Shown here piece after piece: positions 37,685 to 50,907 of a stretch of 64,000 bases of DNA (position 1 is its first letter; every line of letters starts with the position of its first letter). Source of the DNA: Psettodes erumei. Its lineage: Eukaryota > Chordata > Actinopteri > Pleuronectiformes > Psettodidae. The notes beneath the pieces were generated by a model, which saw only the letters and a list, made by a program, of their open reading frames with translations, made no database searches and was not told the origin of the DNA. The stretch is from NCBI GenBank assembly GCA_016785225.1, contig JAFBJZ010000781.1, forward strand, positions 248,001 to 312,000. Direction: 5' to 3'. The translations under genes and the position numbers were made by a program.

Positions 37685-38812
37685 CAGATCAATGGCGAGT
37701 GGCTGAAGGGGTGTGGAACCCGAAGGAGGAAAACTCCACCCAGTGAGACCAGTTCCGCATCATCTCCCTGCTGTGCGATGAGGGTTTTCTTCAGCACCAT
37801 TTCCAAATGGCTGTGCACCTGATCAAGAACACCACACTGACACATCAGTCCTGAAATGGCATCTCAGGAATGCCGGGCTGCGTGAAGCACACCGGCATGT
37901 TAACACACTTAATTCTGGAGGCAAGAGAGAACAAAGGCAACCAGTGCTGTCAGTGCTATGGCTGGACCTAGCTAATGCATTCAGCTCCATTCCACACAAG
38001 ATAATCCAGCTCACTGACAAAGCATCATGTCCCACAGGTGTAGAGACCTCATCAGTGATTATTACAACAACTTCAACATGAGGGTCTCTTCAGGAGCAAT
38101 TACATCAAGCTGGCACAAGCTGGAGATCAGCATCATCACTGGGTGTACCATCTCTGTGACTCTGTTCCCCCTGGCCATGAACATGCTCACCAAGTCTGCT
38201 GAGCCAGGTTGCAGAGGGCCCTGAATGAAGTCCGGACATTGGCAGCCACCCATCAGGGCATTTGTGGATGACCTTACAGTCGTGACTGAATCAGTCCCAG
38301 GCTGTCGGTGGATCCTGAAAGGACTTGAAAAGCTCGTGGAGTGGGCCCGCATGCGTTTCAAACCAGCCAAATCAAGATCTATGGTGTTGAGGAAAGGAAG
38401 GATGGAGGGCAAGTTCAACAATGCAGGGCTGCCAGTCAAGAGCTTGGACAAGGTTTTGGACAGCACCCTGAGAGACACAACATCCATCGAGTCAACCTGC
38501 TCTGAGCTGGATGGCTGGCTGAAATCTGTGGACAAGTCCGTCCAACCTGGAAAAATCAAAGCCTGGATCTGTCAGCGTGGCATTCTTTCCAGGATCCTGT
38601 GGCCCCTTCTTATCAATGCTGTCCCAATCAGCGCAGCTGAGTCCCAAGAGAGGAGGGTCAGTAACCATCTGCAAAGATGGTTTGGCCTACCCAAAGGCCT
38701 GAGTAACATCTCACTCTATGGATGAAACAACAAGCTGCAACTTCCCTTCAAATCCTTGGAGGAGGAATTCAAGGTAACAAGAACAAGAGAAGTGGTGCAG
38801 TATAGGGACTCT
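37685..38812 (+). pseudogene. Reverse transcriptase pseudogene (frameshifts and stops)
   Basis: Order of recognisable blocks across the plus frames: QWRVAEGVWNPKEENST, QFRIISLLCDEGF, GISGMPGCVKHTGMLTHLI, VLWLDLANAFSSIPHK, SGAITSSWHKLEISIITGCT, RAFVDDLTVVTESVPGCRW (the FVDD catalytic motif at about 38265), FKPAKSRSMVLRKGR, DKSVQPGKIKAWICQRGIL and NKLQLPFKSLEEEFKVTR. The blocks lie in different frames and are broken by stops (for example TGA after CRGP at 38222 and TGA near 38722). It resembles a reverse transcriptase family repeatedly predicted in fish genomes. It cannot give a working enzyme. Confidence 0.75.
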
Positions 38813-39490
38813 GTACTCATTTTCTGTTTTATTTTACCAAAAATAGTATTACACTTCAGATACACAGCCAACAAACCGTCCTAGTGGACGTGCAGAAATT
38901 TTGTTTAAAACGTTTTCTGCTTACCTCTTGTTTAGGTGGCCAGCAGCTATGAGAGACATTTCCTCTGTGCAAAAACCTCCTTCACTTTGGCCTGGAATCC
39001 TGGACGAGTCCCCAATTTGATGGACCGGGCACTACCGCATCCTCCTGCCCGGGAACTTTATTCCAGGAGAAGGAAGTTAATCAATTGCTATCAAGATAGA
39101 AGACGCAACTACGGCATATGGTTAACAATTTATTTTAGAACCACGGAAAATGACCCTGAGTTATATCAGTGTCTTGCTGGAACCGGCTCTAGCTGGGGTG
39201 GAGCGAGTGTTAAAATCAGATGTGGTGTGTTCTGTTCTGGTGAGCAAGCAGCAGCGAAGCAGTGATTAACATATCATAAGGCTATGGCATGACATGGTGT
39301 GATTAGAACTAAGAACACTTAGTTTCATAATAATCCAACAGTAGCTAGGTCACCTAGACACAAGCTGGGGCCTGATCAGCCCCGGCTGGGTCACCTGGAG
39401 GAGGGCAGATGATGTTGAAAGACCCGAAACACCCAGTGATTCCAGAAACATCACTGACGATGTGTCCAGAGGCATCAGTAGATGTATGTA
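37685..39490 (+). mobile_element. Decayed non-LTR-type retrotransposon, 3' half with tail
   Basis: A reverse-transcriptase-coding remnant (37685-38812) is followed, after about 550 bp of unclear sequence, by a stretch (39360-39490) resembling the 3' tail of the same widespread fish element (AAAGACCCGAAACACCCAGT and a GATGTGTCC-type end). The 5' part is missing. The clade was not assigned. Confidence 0.65.
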
Positions 39491-42400
39491 CACAACAACT
39501 CCAAATGCTGTCCTTTATGTAAGGTTATTTTCATACCAAGGACTTATTTCTGACCATAAGAGTTGCTATAGTATTTATTTAGTGAGGACAAGCAGATTCA
39601 GTAGAAACAGGAATTGAGACAAGTGTTGGTTTTGACTGTTAAACAATGTGCAGAACTTAGAGAGAAGATGAGAACAGGGCCAATTCCAGGGCCAGTGTTC
39701 CACATTGACCGTTTTAAAACCCAGTGCAAATATAAGGTCCAATGTATGGCCTGTTTGTCTGCACACATGCTGTTTAAAAGTTTAAAGTAGCAAAAAATCA
39801 GATAAAAATCCAAGGAGTAAAGAAAATGTTTCAGGAGGAAGGAAATGCACTCAAAGTGTTTGTTAGGCTACATTAATAAAATACAATGTGTTTTTGGTGA
39901 GAAAAAAAATGGAAGTGTTTGTTCTCAAGGAAACTCCAAAGGGCATGACAGGTCTTTTTGTTTTCTTTGATGCTTTCTGCAATTTGAAATATATTGCAAC
40001 AACATATTGATGTGAAAGAAATTCTATTTTTAATCAGGTTAGTATCTTTAAGATAGATTTACAATATTTTCTGCATGAAAATGCAGTTAACATACCACTA
40101 CTCAAAAAGAGAAATATGTGATCATGGTTGTCTGATACTGTTAAAAACATAAAATATAATGACAGATAATAATTGATAAACACATTTTGAGATAAATGTC
40201 ATGAATCATACATATATTAGCCATCCTGTCCTCCAAACACCATGAGTTAAGTACATATACGACATTAATAGATGTACTACTGAACAGTGTATGTAATAAT
40301 ATAATAAGTACATATTCTTTCTGTGCATGGTCAGACAATTCTTATTCAGTGCTTGTTTGAAAATGAGACTATGAGAGTGGTTATTTAGTATTGCTTGGCA
40401 TTCAGTCTTTTGATAATGCTATTTGTCATGATTTAGCTACTGAAACCCATTTGCCCTTCATTAATTTAAAAGGGAAATTCCAACCTTGGGTCCTCTTGTG
40501 CTAATGTGTGTGTATTTTATTAGTCTGTGTTGCTGAATGCACGCCAGCAATGATTTAATGATGAAGTGTTGCAATGTATGCTTGTGGTGATGTATCCTTG
40601 AGCTGGAATTTCATGCATTTTTCATAATGACTTTAAACAACTTCGAAAGACCTGGTTTGAAGTTGTTCACTTTAGGTGTTCATTTTAAGTGATTAGAATA
40701 AAGCTCCTTTAATACTGGATGTTTTGTTGATATGAATATAATGCTAAAATCAGTGACTGTAAAGTGTTCTTCCTCCTTAGAAAGCATGAATATATTCAAA
40801 ACTAGTTATTCAACTCTGCTTGTAAAAAACTTTTACAAATAAGCCTTGAGCTTAACTTGATACTGTTGCCCCTCTGAAAAGGAGGGTACTGAATTTAATG
40901 AGGCTCTTTCCGTTGGACAATTTACAAATGTGTGCCTTGAAAAAGGTATCACGGAGGCTGGGAAAGAAGTGGCATTCCACTGGAAACATAGTCAAATGAC
41001 ATAGAGTAATGACATACAGTACAAGAAAGCCTTTCGTAATGCCAGAACCTTCTATTATTCATCATTGAAAGAAGGAAATACAACCCTGATTTCTTTTCAG
41101 CACTGTAGACAGGCTGATAGAGAGCCATAGCTCTATTGATCCATCTATTCTTTAACCATCAGTAGTAATGACTTTATTCACAAATAAAACTGATACTGCC
41201 AGAACAAATTCACCAGCTCCTTCCCCCTACTGGCACAAATGTATTGTCCAGCACAGAAGGCTTCAACTCAACTGCTTCTCTGCTATAGAGCAGGGAGGGT
41301 TCGGGAGGCAGACATACTGTCCAAATTTCAGGTAGTGAATCATCCCTTAGTCATGCAGCTATAGGCCTGGACTGCTTGGGGAATTTCCCTGATGCAGTAG
41401 AGTCATCATCATCAGTAGGAATATTATTATACTATATAATAGTACAAAAAGTATTACTGTCTTGTTTTAATGGTAAAATGTCTAGCAGTGCTTACTTAAA
41501 CCAGTATATGTAACTCTTCCTGGTCTTTCTCACCCCCTCCTCTCTTCACTTATCTCTCCTACTGTCCTCCTCTCTCCTTCCTTTCTAACCCTCCCCACTT
41601 CTTTCTCCCATTTCTCTTTCAGCTCAACCAGTCGAGGCAGATGGCCGCCCAACTCTGAGTCTGGTTCCTGGCCCTCCTACTCCATCTATCCTTTTTTTTC
41701 CAAGTTATTTTTTTAATAAAACCAACCTGCCTCCAGTCTGTGGTCTGCATATGTTGAATTGATAAATTGATGAATTGGCGCCATGCAAATTAAACTTTAA
41801 AGATCCTAATACCAATATGACGACATGGGCTAGTTGTCAGTGTCTGTAAAAAACAACAAAACAAAAAAACAAACAAACTACGAGTCTGTGGTCATGATAG
41901 CAGCCCCATCTCCATCAACACTGCAATGTTTTCATCAGGGAAAGCATGTCAGACATGAAGAGACTTTGTGCTTAAAAACAACTGGGGCAGAATAACATCA
42001 GGGTCTCACAGCAACTAACAACCAGATGAGAAAAAATAAGATGAGATTTAATTTGCATTTATTGTTGCTCAGAGTAATATATTCCAGACTGTCTGCAAAG
42101 GGCAGAAACTGGTCACAATGTGATGTGTATCTGCTTATTCTACTCAGCACTATAAAAAGAAAGAAGAAAGATGATATGGGGTAACAGGGGAGAAATGATC
42201 GTACGCAATATTTTGCCCATGCCTTGGCAAATTTTGATTTGATCATTTTGAATGGTCTATTTTAACAATATTATTTCAACCCATCTAATCAATATACTGT
42301 ATACTGTCCCTTCTTACGGAGTGAAACATTGCATTTGCTTTACTACATTTATTTGACAGTTTGTTACTCTATATGCTATACTCTATTCAGATTTTACATA

Positions 42401-45400
42401 CAAAATATATGGTAATCAAATACCAGATGATACAATACTATAGTGGACTACCTGGCAGTATATGAAGCAAATAAATGAACCCCACCTTTCAAAAACTTTA
42501 AGTAAATGATAAATTAGTTTCGATCATTATTTTACTGTACTTTTTTAAATGCAGGATATTCTTTTTATAGAAAGGCATTAATAGTTTTAAATAAGATTGA
42601 GGAAGGCCTGGGGTCACCACATCCTTTAATCAGCACTCGTCATTGTGCTGAATGATCATGTCTACAGGGGGCTGATGAGGAAAGCTCTGATGGAGCTTCC
42701 CTAGAAATGTGGGACCATGAACTCAAAGTGGCTTCAAAGCTCTGCAGGAAGTGATGAACATATGTAGTCTTTTGATTTAATTTAATGCAGCTTTAATGCA
42801 CACATGTACTTGGTTTACAAAATTCAAACAAGTTTTTGAGCTGGCTGTGCCCCAAAAATCAGCTGTTTGGCAATTTTATACCGGAGAGACAGAATGGAGC
42901 AGATGTGCACACTTCATAATAAATAATATATGACTGTTTTATCTAGTATGTGTTCCACAAGCCTGTAGAAAAAGCTTATTTGGAGCAGAACAACTGCAAT
43001 TACTGATCATCTTGAAGCAAAACAGAATTTGTCATAAAGGCTGTTTGCAGTCATTCATCACACAGTCTTCCCTTATGCAGGAATAAAAGTGAAATTTAGC
43101 AGTAGGCTAATACTAAACATGCACGTCAAGGTGTTCCATCATAATTAGTTGGACTGCTGCAGGATTCAGATTGTCTGCATGCTAGACTCGGTGTGAAAAA
43201 TGGGCGTCTGTGGTGATGGTGACAGTGGTCATGAGGGTCATTAACATGTGCATGGTGCTGTTTTTAGATGTCTGACGAGGGGCTGACGCACATCAAGCAC
43301 CCCCGCCCCCAACCTCAAACTTGCATCACCGAACTAAAATAGACAGACTCTGATCTGTGTAGATGCTGCCAGTAACTCTGATTTGGTTCAGGTCTTCTTC
43401 TTCCTCAACAACATTAGCACAAAAGAGACAACAAAAGACCTGTCTGTGTCTGTCGAACATGTTGTTTGACAGACACAGACAAGGTGTTTGTTTTCAGTGA
43501 TGCAGGTACTGCTAAACGATACTGATATTTTAATTAGCAGTTTATTTTCTTGCTAGTGAAAATGTATCTGCAATATGAGTCCAACTGTCATGGGGCAGTG
43601 AGTGAAGTCTCTAGTGAAATGCAGAATGACTGACATGGCAACATACTGAAGCCATACTGGACTGTTTTCCAGTATGACTTTAGGGGAAAAAAGGAAAAAG
43701 CATGAGTATTGTGGACATTTCAGTGACACCAGATCTTATTTTATTTGTGCCTCATGAAATAAATAAAATAAAAGAAATGCAGATTGGCATCTGCATGATT
43801 TCAAGGAAACAAAAGACGATGAAGTCAATGATTGCCAACAAAGCAATCCCACAACACAGTACATCATTGTATCAGTGGCAATTTTGTTAATTATTATTCT
43901 TCCACTCATTTGTTTGCATCTAAATAGTCCCACAAAGTTCGTCGTAGAAACTCCAAACAAATGACTAAATGTGTGGCTCGATTGGGAGATTCCGGAAATT
44001 ACTTTTCTCAAAAAAGTGTTTCATCATTTACAGACATATTTAACTTATTGTCTGCATTTTTTCTCCATAGATAGTGCCTGAAGTTGGTTGTTACACAGTA
44101 CCAGTACTTTCACATATTTGTCTTCTGAGTACCTGGAAGTTTTCTTGCGTACCAGCACTTCCTGCTTACGTTGCAGGAGTTCATGGGCAGTGTGACTTTT
44201 CTCAATGAGAAAGACTTCCACCAAGGTGCCTCTTCAGCTCTCTGTCTTCACATTCCAGCCCTCAAAGAAGTGCAGCGTGTTTTCGTCTGCACAGGCTGGA
44301 TTAGACTGTGCCCAGAAAGCTCGTACTCGCTCACTCACTCCCTTCCTAAAAATTTGCTGCAGTAGTTTTTTGTGTAATCTTGCTAACAGACAGAAAGACG
44401 CCTGTAATTATGTGGGCCGTTTTCTGAATCAATCAGCATTTCAACAACTCATCTCACTACGTTTTCCCAAAACATGACTGAAGTGCCCTGCTCAAGCCCA
44501 GTGGAGCTTTTCTGTCTTCATTTTTGCGTGAATCAGTCACCTCCAGTGGAGTTCTTTATCGCAGGCCTGATGACTGAGGCCGCACATCAACATAATTGTA
44601 TAACCTGAAGGATAATTGAAATAGGCACTGGTCTGATAGGATAGTTTAAATGTTCTCACCTTAAAATATGAGTTCATGAGATGGTTTTATGACACAGGAA
44701 AGCTATTGACTACTTAATGTCACATTCCTTTGAGAAATGGACTGTTTACTTGAATAAAGTCACAGATTTGTTTTGTTTGAACATTGTTGGGAAATGTTGG
44801 ATAATCCAAGTTCATAAATCAACAAAATATGAAACATAGCCATGTTGTTTAATTTTTGGACAAATTAATGTATAAACATTTCAGATTTAAATGATTTTTT
44901 CCACTTCAAACACTGCCCATAGAAATGCATTGACAGAATGTTTGAGGCCAGAGTTGGAGGTTTTAAAATGACCTGAATGATTTCTGTTTAACGTCATCGT
45001 CATGGCCACAAATTTCACTCTTCAACCATTTTGTCCAGATTGTAAGTAAGTTTACTTTGTATTTACACAGTGTAACTATCAAAGCAAACAGACTTACACA
45101 GTTTGCTCAGTGAGCCTCTGAGTGACAGAAGTAATCCACTGCCTCCATAGACTTCAATACAAATCAAGAGCTGAGGAAAAAAAAAGAGGAAAAAAAAAGG
45201 AAAGCACCCTGTTATTTAACTGGCTCAATTTTCCACATTTTTAGCCCCAGGAAGAAGAAACTTGACAATACAAGTGTGCATTGAAGCCTTGCAGCAATGG
45301 CATGTAAACATTTTGTTGATGGGAGCGACGGTTTTTGACTCAGTTGCAATTGTTTAACAGCCAAACTTTCTCCTTCAGTTAGAACTTTGGCCACTACATC

Positions 45401-45890
45401 ACCATGGCAAACTATGACTGCAGTTGGTTACACTCAGCTGATCAGTTGGTTAGATCTGTGGTGTTTATTAAACACTTGACTGACATTTCTTTCAAAGAAC
45501 TGCTTCTTTTACTACTTGTGGGGTACGAGAGCTTTGTGGGGAACAAAAGACTTTCAACTTGGTTGTCAGGTCAGTGTCAGGATTGAGGTACACATTCAGT
45601 TGTGATGGTTGAGGTTAGGGTAAGAGGCTCGGTAAGAGAACACATCTTGGATAGAAAGTGGTCAACAGCATCAATAAGTAATTAGTAATAAGTAATTCTA
45701 TCTATCTATCAATGCATGACATTTACTTCACCAACATATAGACCAGAGTTAGTGGAATTTACATTAAGCAAGTGATGCTATGGAAAATATTTGTATCAGT
45801 GATCAGGCTTCAAACAAACATCAAAACCAGCCAACTGTTTTTCATCAGTTAAAGCTGGTAAGGAAAACACAAAAACACAGAGTGAGGAGA
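39491..45890. other. Intergenic, about 6.4 kb, no gene recognised
   Basis: AT-rich, with short frames only. A perfect 14-bp inverted repeat lies at 43441-43481. No exon on either strand was supported. Confidence 0.55.
43441..43481. repeat. 14-bp perfect inverted repeat, 13-base loop
   Basis: TGTCTGTGTCTGTC and GACAGACACAGACA separated by GAACATGTTGTTT. It is GC-balanced, so less likely to be chance than AT-only hairpins. Confidence 0.8.
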
Positions 45891-46085
45891 AGTAACTAAG
45901 TACTTTTACTCAAGTACAGTACTTGGGATGTTTGTACTCTAAGTATCTAAATGTCATTCTACTTTATATGTCGACTCCAATTAATTCCAGAGAGAAATAT
46001 TTTTATTTCACTACATTTAGTTTGGCAGTAGCAAACATTACTTTCAAAAACTGCAATAACCTTTGATAGTTGAAGTACATTTCTG
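45891..46085 (+). repeat. Copy of the teleost AACTAAGTACTTTTACTCAAGTA repeat family
   Basis: AGTAACTAAGTACTTTTACT and CAAGTACAGTACTT, followed by a segment ending in ATTTCACTACATTTAGTTTGG. I recall this pattern as a highly abundant fish repeat with many TACTTTTACT-like subunits. A reverse-oriented end is at 48301-48362. Confidence 0.6.
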
Positions 46086-48300
46086 TGATAAAACATAAAG
46101 AACCTGCTGCATACAATTTTCATGACCAAAACTTGGCAAAACTTTTACTTGCAGTTGAGTAGTGTTACACCACAGTATTTTACTTCAATAAATAACCAGA
46201 ATACTGAGGAGTTCAGACTGTCCCTTTGGTTTGGGTATCCTCCCGAACTTCCAACATTTTGGTTGTTTTTGTTTGCTGATGTTCGTTTCTAGTGTGACCA
46301 GCACCTGCCTCACTGGGACAATATGGAACACTGCATTAGCAACTGCCTCAGTCTTTTTTTTTTTTTTAAATAACCAAAAAAGTATAATATTCTCACACAG
46401 TGATTTAAACTATGAAAGCAAGTTGTATTTCCACACATTTGTGCTTGAAACTACCGGGCTAAATTGAGAATACTTATTTGTTATCAAGAAATACACGCTA
46501 TGGAAAATGAACACTACCTGGATTTGTGAAGTGCATTGGATGTTTAGGAATTTTGATACACTGATATAGGGTGCTGATATCTGATTGACAGGAGAGCAGC
46601 ATCAGCAATAAACTGCACCAGGCAAGACTCATGGCTGAAGGCAAAGATGAGTTCAACAAAAGGAAAAAAAATAGGTCTTCAAACTGCACTGGACTACTTT
46701 AGTCTTGCGGCAAGATAAGGAATTTACAGTATAACACAGAGATTATAGTGAAACGGTCCTCTGATAAATAACGGCCCATAAGAAAAAGCAGAGAAGAAAA
46801 AAATATGAATCATTTTTTATGGTGACAATTCAATTAAGGCAGGGTATGAAAGGGATGGAGAACGAGCAGGTCATTTGGCACACTGATTGAGTTTCCCATA
46901 GAGAAACGTGCCTTGTCGCCACATGGCTGACTAAGGGGAGCAATTGGCAGAGTTGCAACAGCACAGTACATAACCATGTGCTTAAGCCAGGGGGATTCAC
47001 AGCTTCAGCTGTGCAGTGACCTACCTACCTGCATGACCCGCTTTGTTTTACATTTAAAAATGGATGACACAGAAGCCTGGAAAAACCAGGAGGAGTAGAG
47101 GAGTGCTACAATGGAGATTAAACATCGTTTGCAAACATGAGGAGGCCAGTGCAGTCCACTAACACAGATTAAATCAATAATGTCCCAATGGATGCTGGCG
47201 GCTTCAATGCTAAGCATCTGGTAAAGGTATTTAACACTGTGACTGTGCTACATATTTGCTTGTGTTTGTCTTTCTCTACATACACTGTAAACATGACCTC
47301 TCAAAGTCAAGTGGAAATATTTTAGATATGAGCTACAGTAAATCTCTTTTTTTTAAAAATACTTCTTTTTTGAAGTATTATCAGTTACAAGCCCATTAAT
47401 ATTAGGTAATTGTACCTGTTAAATACCAGCATTGTAAGTGGGAGCATGCTGATGTGATGACAGCAGTATGTAGCACCATGGAGGATGACCCACTCCCTTT
47501 GTAGATATGAGGTTCAGGTTAACAAAAACCACAGCGATTCTTAGTTTCAGATGATTATACCCTACTGAAAACATAATTATGGATATCATATTCAATTTTT
47601 CACACTTTATTCTGAAACCTACACATTGGTCCTTTGAGCATTTAAGGTCCTGTGAATAACCTCAGCTTCTCTGCAGCTACACAACTAAATTAAGCCGTGA
47701 AAGTTAATGTAAACAGTTCTTACAGGTGTGCCAACATTTGTTCATTACAATGTGTCTGTACAAATGGAACGGACAGCTACATTAGCAAACTACAAGTGCA
47801 ACCACTTCCAGTTGTCCAGTATTTCATGACAAAACTTATACTATATACAAACATATATTACACAGGTTGCTCTACGTCTGACTCTCTCCGACTTCAGCGG
47901 GGAGTCAGTTGAGAAATTCATCTCATGCGTGTCTGTTTTCTTAGCATGGGCTGCACAATACTCCCACCTAATGGTACAATCCATGCTCAGCAGATTTAGG
48001 AAAGGTCACACCTGAGGTTCTTTCATGCTTTGTTTACAGTGAACACATTTTGCCAAAGATGAGATGTGTACAGTGGTGTAAGTCTTATTTAAATCTTTTG
48101 CCTTGGTAAAGGTAAATGTTGTAAGAATATACCATTGGAAGCAAGGTTTTGTATTCAAAATCATATTTAAGTTAAAAGGTTTTTGTTTCGTTTTTATTTT
48201 TTGGGTTTTTCAGAATTCACTTAAAGTATTAAAGAAAAGCAAAAAGAAAGCAGAAAAATATTGAATTAAAATATCTGCTTTTGAAACATAGAGGGGTAAA
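46086..48300. other. Intergenic, no gene recognised
   Basis: AT-rich, with a poly-T tract near 46352-46368. No coding or RNA gene evidence. Confidence 0.55.
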
Positions 48301-48362
48301 AGTGTAAAGTAGTATAACATGGAAACACTCAAAGTAAAGTATCTCAAAATTATACTCAAATC
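48301..48362 (-). repeat. Reverse fragment of the TACTTTTACTCAAGTA repeat family
   Basis: AAAGTAGTATAACATGGAAA, CACTCAAAGTAAAGTA and TCTCAAAATTATACTCAAA match the complementary end of the repeat at 45891. Confidence 0.5.
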
Positions 48363-48569
48363 CATATTAAATGTGTCACTATACACTATAACACCCCCCC
48401 ATGATAATAAACATCTTCATAAAAAATATTTTCTCTTACTCGCTTAATCAGTTTCAAATGATTTTGTTTCTACAGTAGAAAATTAATTCCAGTTCTAATT
48501 TTTTTTCTACTGTCGTTAGTTGAGGCGGGTGGCAGATTCGGTTGAATTTGGACTGTGAATTCACACTAC

Positions 48570-48735
48570 TGAGAGTGATCTATGTAGATTCTCAGTCATT
48601 CAGGTCATTGTCAAGGTTGAAAGAGTTCTGTAAGGCAACTGGACTTGGGATTTTTCAAGAAAACGTTTCGCTTCTTCAGAACTGTAGAAGCCTCTTAGAT
48701 GAGAGGCTACTCAGACTGATGTCCCAAATTTAAAA
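48570..48735 (+). mobile_element. Penelope-like element end fragment (pLTR-type)
   Basis: Contains GATTCTCAGTCATTCAGGTC, CAACTGGACTTGG, AAACGTTTCGCTTCTTCAG and GAAGCCTCTTAGATGAGAGG, the same motif set as the arms around 24813-25482 but more diverged. No coding portion remains. Confidence 0.55.
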
Positions 48736-50349
48736 AATATCAGTGATCAGTGACCATCAAACAAGCAGTTAAAAAAGCCCCAAACCATCCTGCTGTTTTC
48801 CTGCTCATTTCATTAGCATTATTATACACTCTGTGTGGTCTGTATTTCTGCAACTTCCTCCTTCCTGCGCTGCTGGAATTCAATCAGTCGAATGCTGCAG
48901 TGTTTGATCCCAACATGGGATGGAGAGCAATCTTCTTCATCATCTCTCAGCTGGGGAGTATCAAAGAGAGATCTCGTCACAGATGCCTTGATTTTCAAAG
49001 ACAGTGAACAGTAAATTAGTCCTCTTTTCCCTGTCCTAACATTACGTTACATTAGTAACCTCTCACCCTGTGAAGCACAGACTTTTTCCTTAAGTATTCC
49101 AAAATTCCTTTTTTTAACCTTATTCCTACAGAATACACTGACATTTGTGTTTGTGGTGATTGTTGCATTATACCTGACCATCCAGACCATCTGTCTCTCA
49201 GTAGATGATGACAGTTTGGATTTCTACACACTGGAAAAGCGTCCCCAGTATTTTGCCTGGAGTGAGACTCCTGACTTTAGCAGGAGAAGCAGCTGTTTTA
49301 CTTTATAGCTGCAACAAAAATATACTTTTTGACCACTTTCCACTTCACAGATGTTGTGTTTTGAGGCAGTCCAGCCCCCACCCCCCCACCCCCCACACAC
49401 ATTATAAAAGCAGCCTGTAAACATGGCAGTAAAATGTCTCACTGGACAGGATGATAAAATTTTAAATGGCCACATTTGAAGGTTTCTCAGTTATTCTGCC
49501 ATTTCCAGTGTTATTTCTCTTCAGTAGAGGATAATGGAAAATAAAATCTCCCTGTCCCAGCACAATTAAGTGATAAGCATTAAGCATATCAGATGCTGAA
49601 TATGTCAGCGTGTGAAAAAGCATTTTTAGGAAGGCCCAAGGTGTGTGAAATTATCTCAGGAGAAATCAGCAAGGACATCAATCAGGCCTAACATCACACC
49701 ACACGGGGGAGTTGTGGTGATTTCCTTGCTGTTGCACAGTGATAAATCTTCAGTCTAGGCCCACGAGCTGAAATAATCATCATCATCAAATCTGCCACAA
49801 AGCCATGGGCATCAAACTCCTCCCTGCCATGTGAGCTCAAACACAGATAATCATCTGGAGACTGATGATGCATTGCATTTCGAAAGTCTAACTTAACTCT
49901 GGTATAAAAAGACACCGCTTACTTCCTCACATTTATTGCCTACAGAGTCATTTATTCTTGCATTATGTCTTACATTGTTACTAATATATAATAAGTAACT
50001 TCAACAGAAATGATTTCGTGGTAGCTAAAAAATCACTTTTTGTCAAATAATGCATCTACCTCTTTAGTTTGTCGGTGGACACATGAATGAAATGGTTACA
50101 AGAGATTTTTCAGGTTGACTAAACAATTTTTTTCCTAACATTTAACAGTCCCCTTGGCTGATATAAACAAGGACGCACTTCACCCTAAAAATAAGAGTCA
50201 CTCACACTGAAAGGATCTTAAATATTACAGTGACCCATGGTTCAGGCTTGAACCTGTCTCACAGAGACCATCAGCTCAACAAATAAAAACATCACACAAA
50301 AATGGAAAAACAACTCTGAAGTGTGGGTTTAAATCAGCATGTGTGCTGG
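48736..50349. other. Intergenic downstream of the tetraspanin gene, no gene recognised
   Basis: Contains a C-rich stretch near 49375-49395. No coding exon was supported. Confidence 0.55.
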
Positions 50350-50355
50350 TTTATT
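50350..50355 (-). other. Candidate polyadenylation signal AATAAA of the tetraspanin gene
   Basis: TTTATT on the plus strand, AATAAA on the minus strand, about 484 bp past the tetraspanin stop codon. Hexamers are common by chance in AT-rich DNA. Confidence 0.35.
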
Positions 50356-50838
50356 GAAAAGCATTTAACAGAAGACAAGTTTCAATGTCTTCTTTTCCAA
50401 CTGCTAAAACAAGTTAAAGCACAAATTCAAACAATGATAACAAAGTAGGAAAATTAGTAAAAAACCTGAAAAAGGAAAAGGGGGTTTAATAATTACTGTA
50501 AAAAAGATCCTAGGAGGTTCAGGTTTCTTTAAAGTACTAGTATGAGCAGGTGGTGGTCTCTCTTGTGGTCTTGTAAGGTCTTACTTTCCTAACTTGCATG
50601 CCCCCTACCATGCTTTTTCATACCACATGGTCTCTAATGTCACATGACATTATCAGTAGTGACAATAAGCACATTCCTGGTCAAAGAAACAGAAGAGCTT
50701 TTTCTCCTGTTGGCCTCCTTTTCACACATCCATGTGTGCATTGAGAATAAATTATTAGAGTTGATACTGGAAAGGCAACCATTAGACCCGCGGAAAGTCA
50801 TTGCAGGTGCAGTTTCTATGAGTCCTTTTTTTTTTTTT

Positions 50839-50907
50839 TTACTGGTAACCCAGTCCATGTCGCCGGAAGTGGCAAAAGAGTGGGATGGTGATACACAGAC
50901 AGATAAA
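50839..50907 (-). CDS. Tetraspanin coding exon 7 (last)
   Basis: 69 nt encoding FICLCITIPLFCHFRRHGLG, YQ and a TAA stop (50841-50839), the end of TM4 and a short basic tail. Acceptor TTTACAG. A 15-base A tract on the coding strand directly follows the tail codons and includes the stop. Confidence 0.88.
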   Translation of the reverse strand, partial: FICLCITIPLFCHFRRHGLGYQ

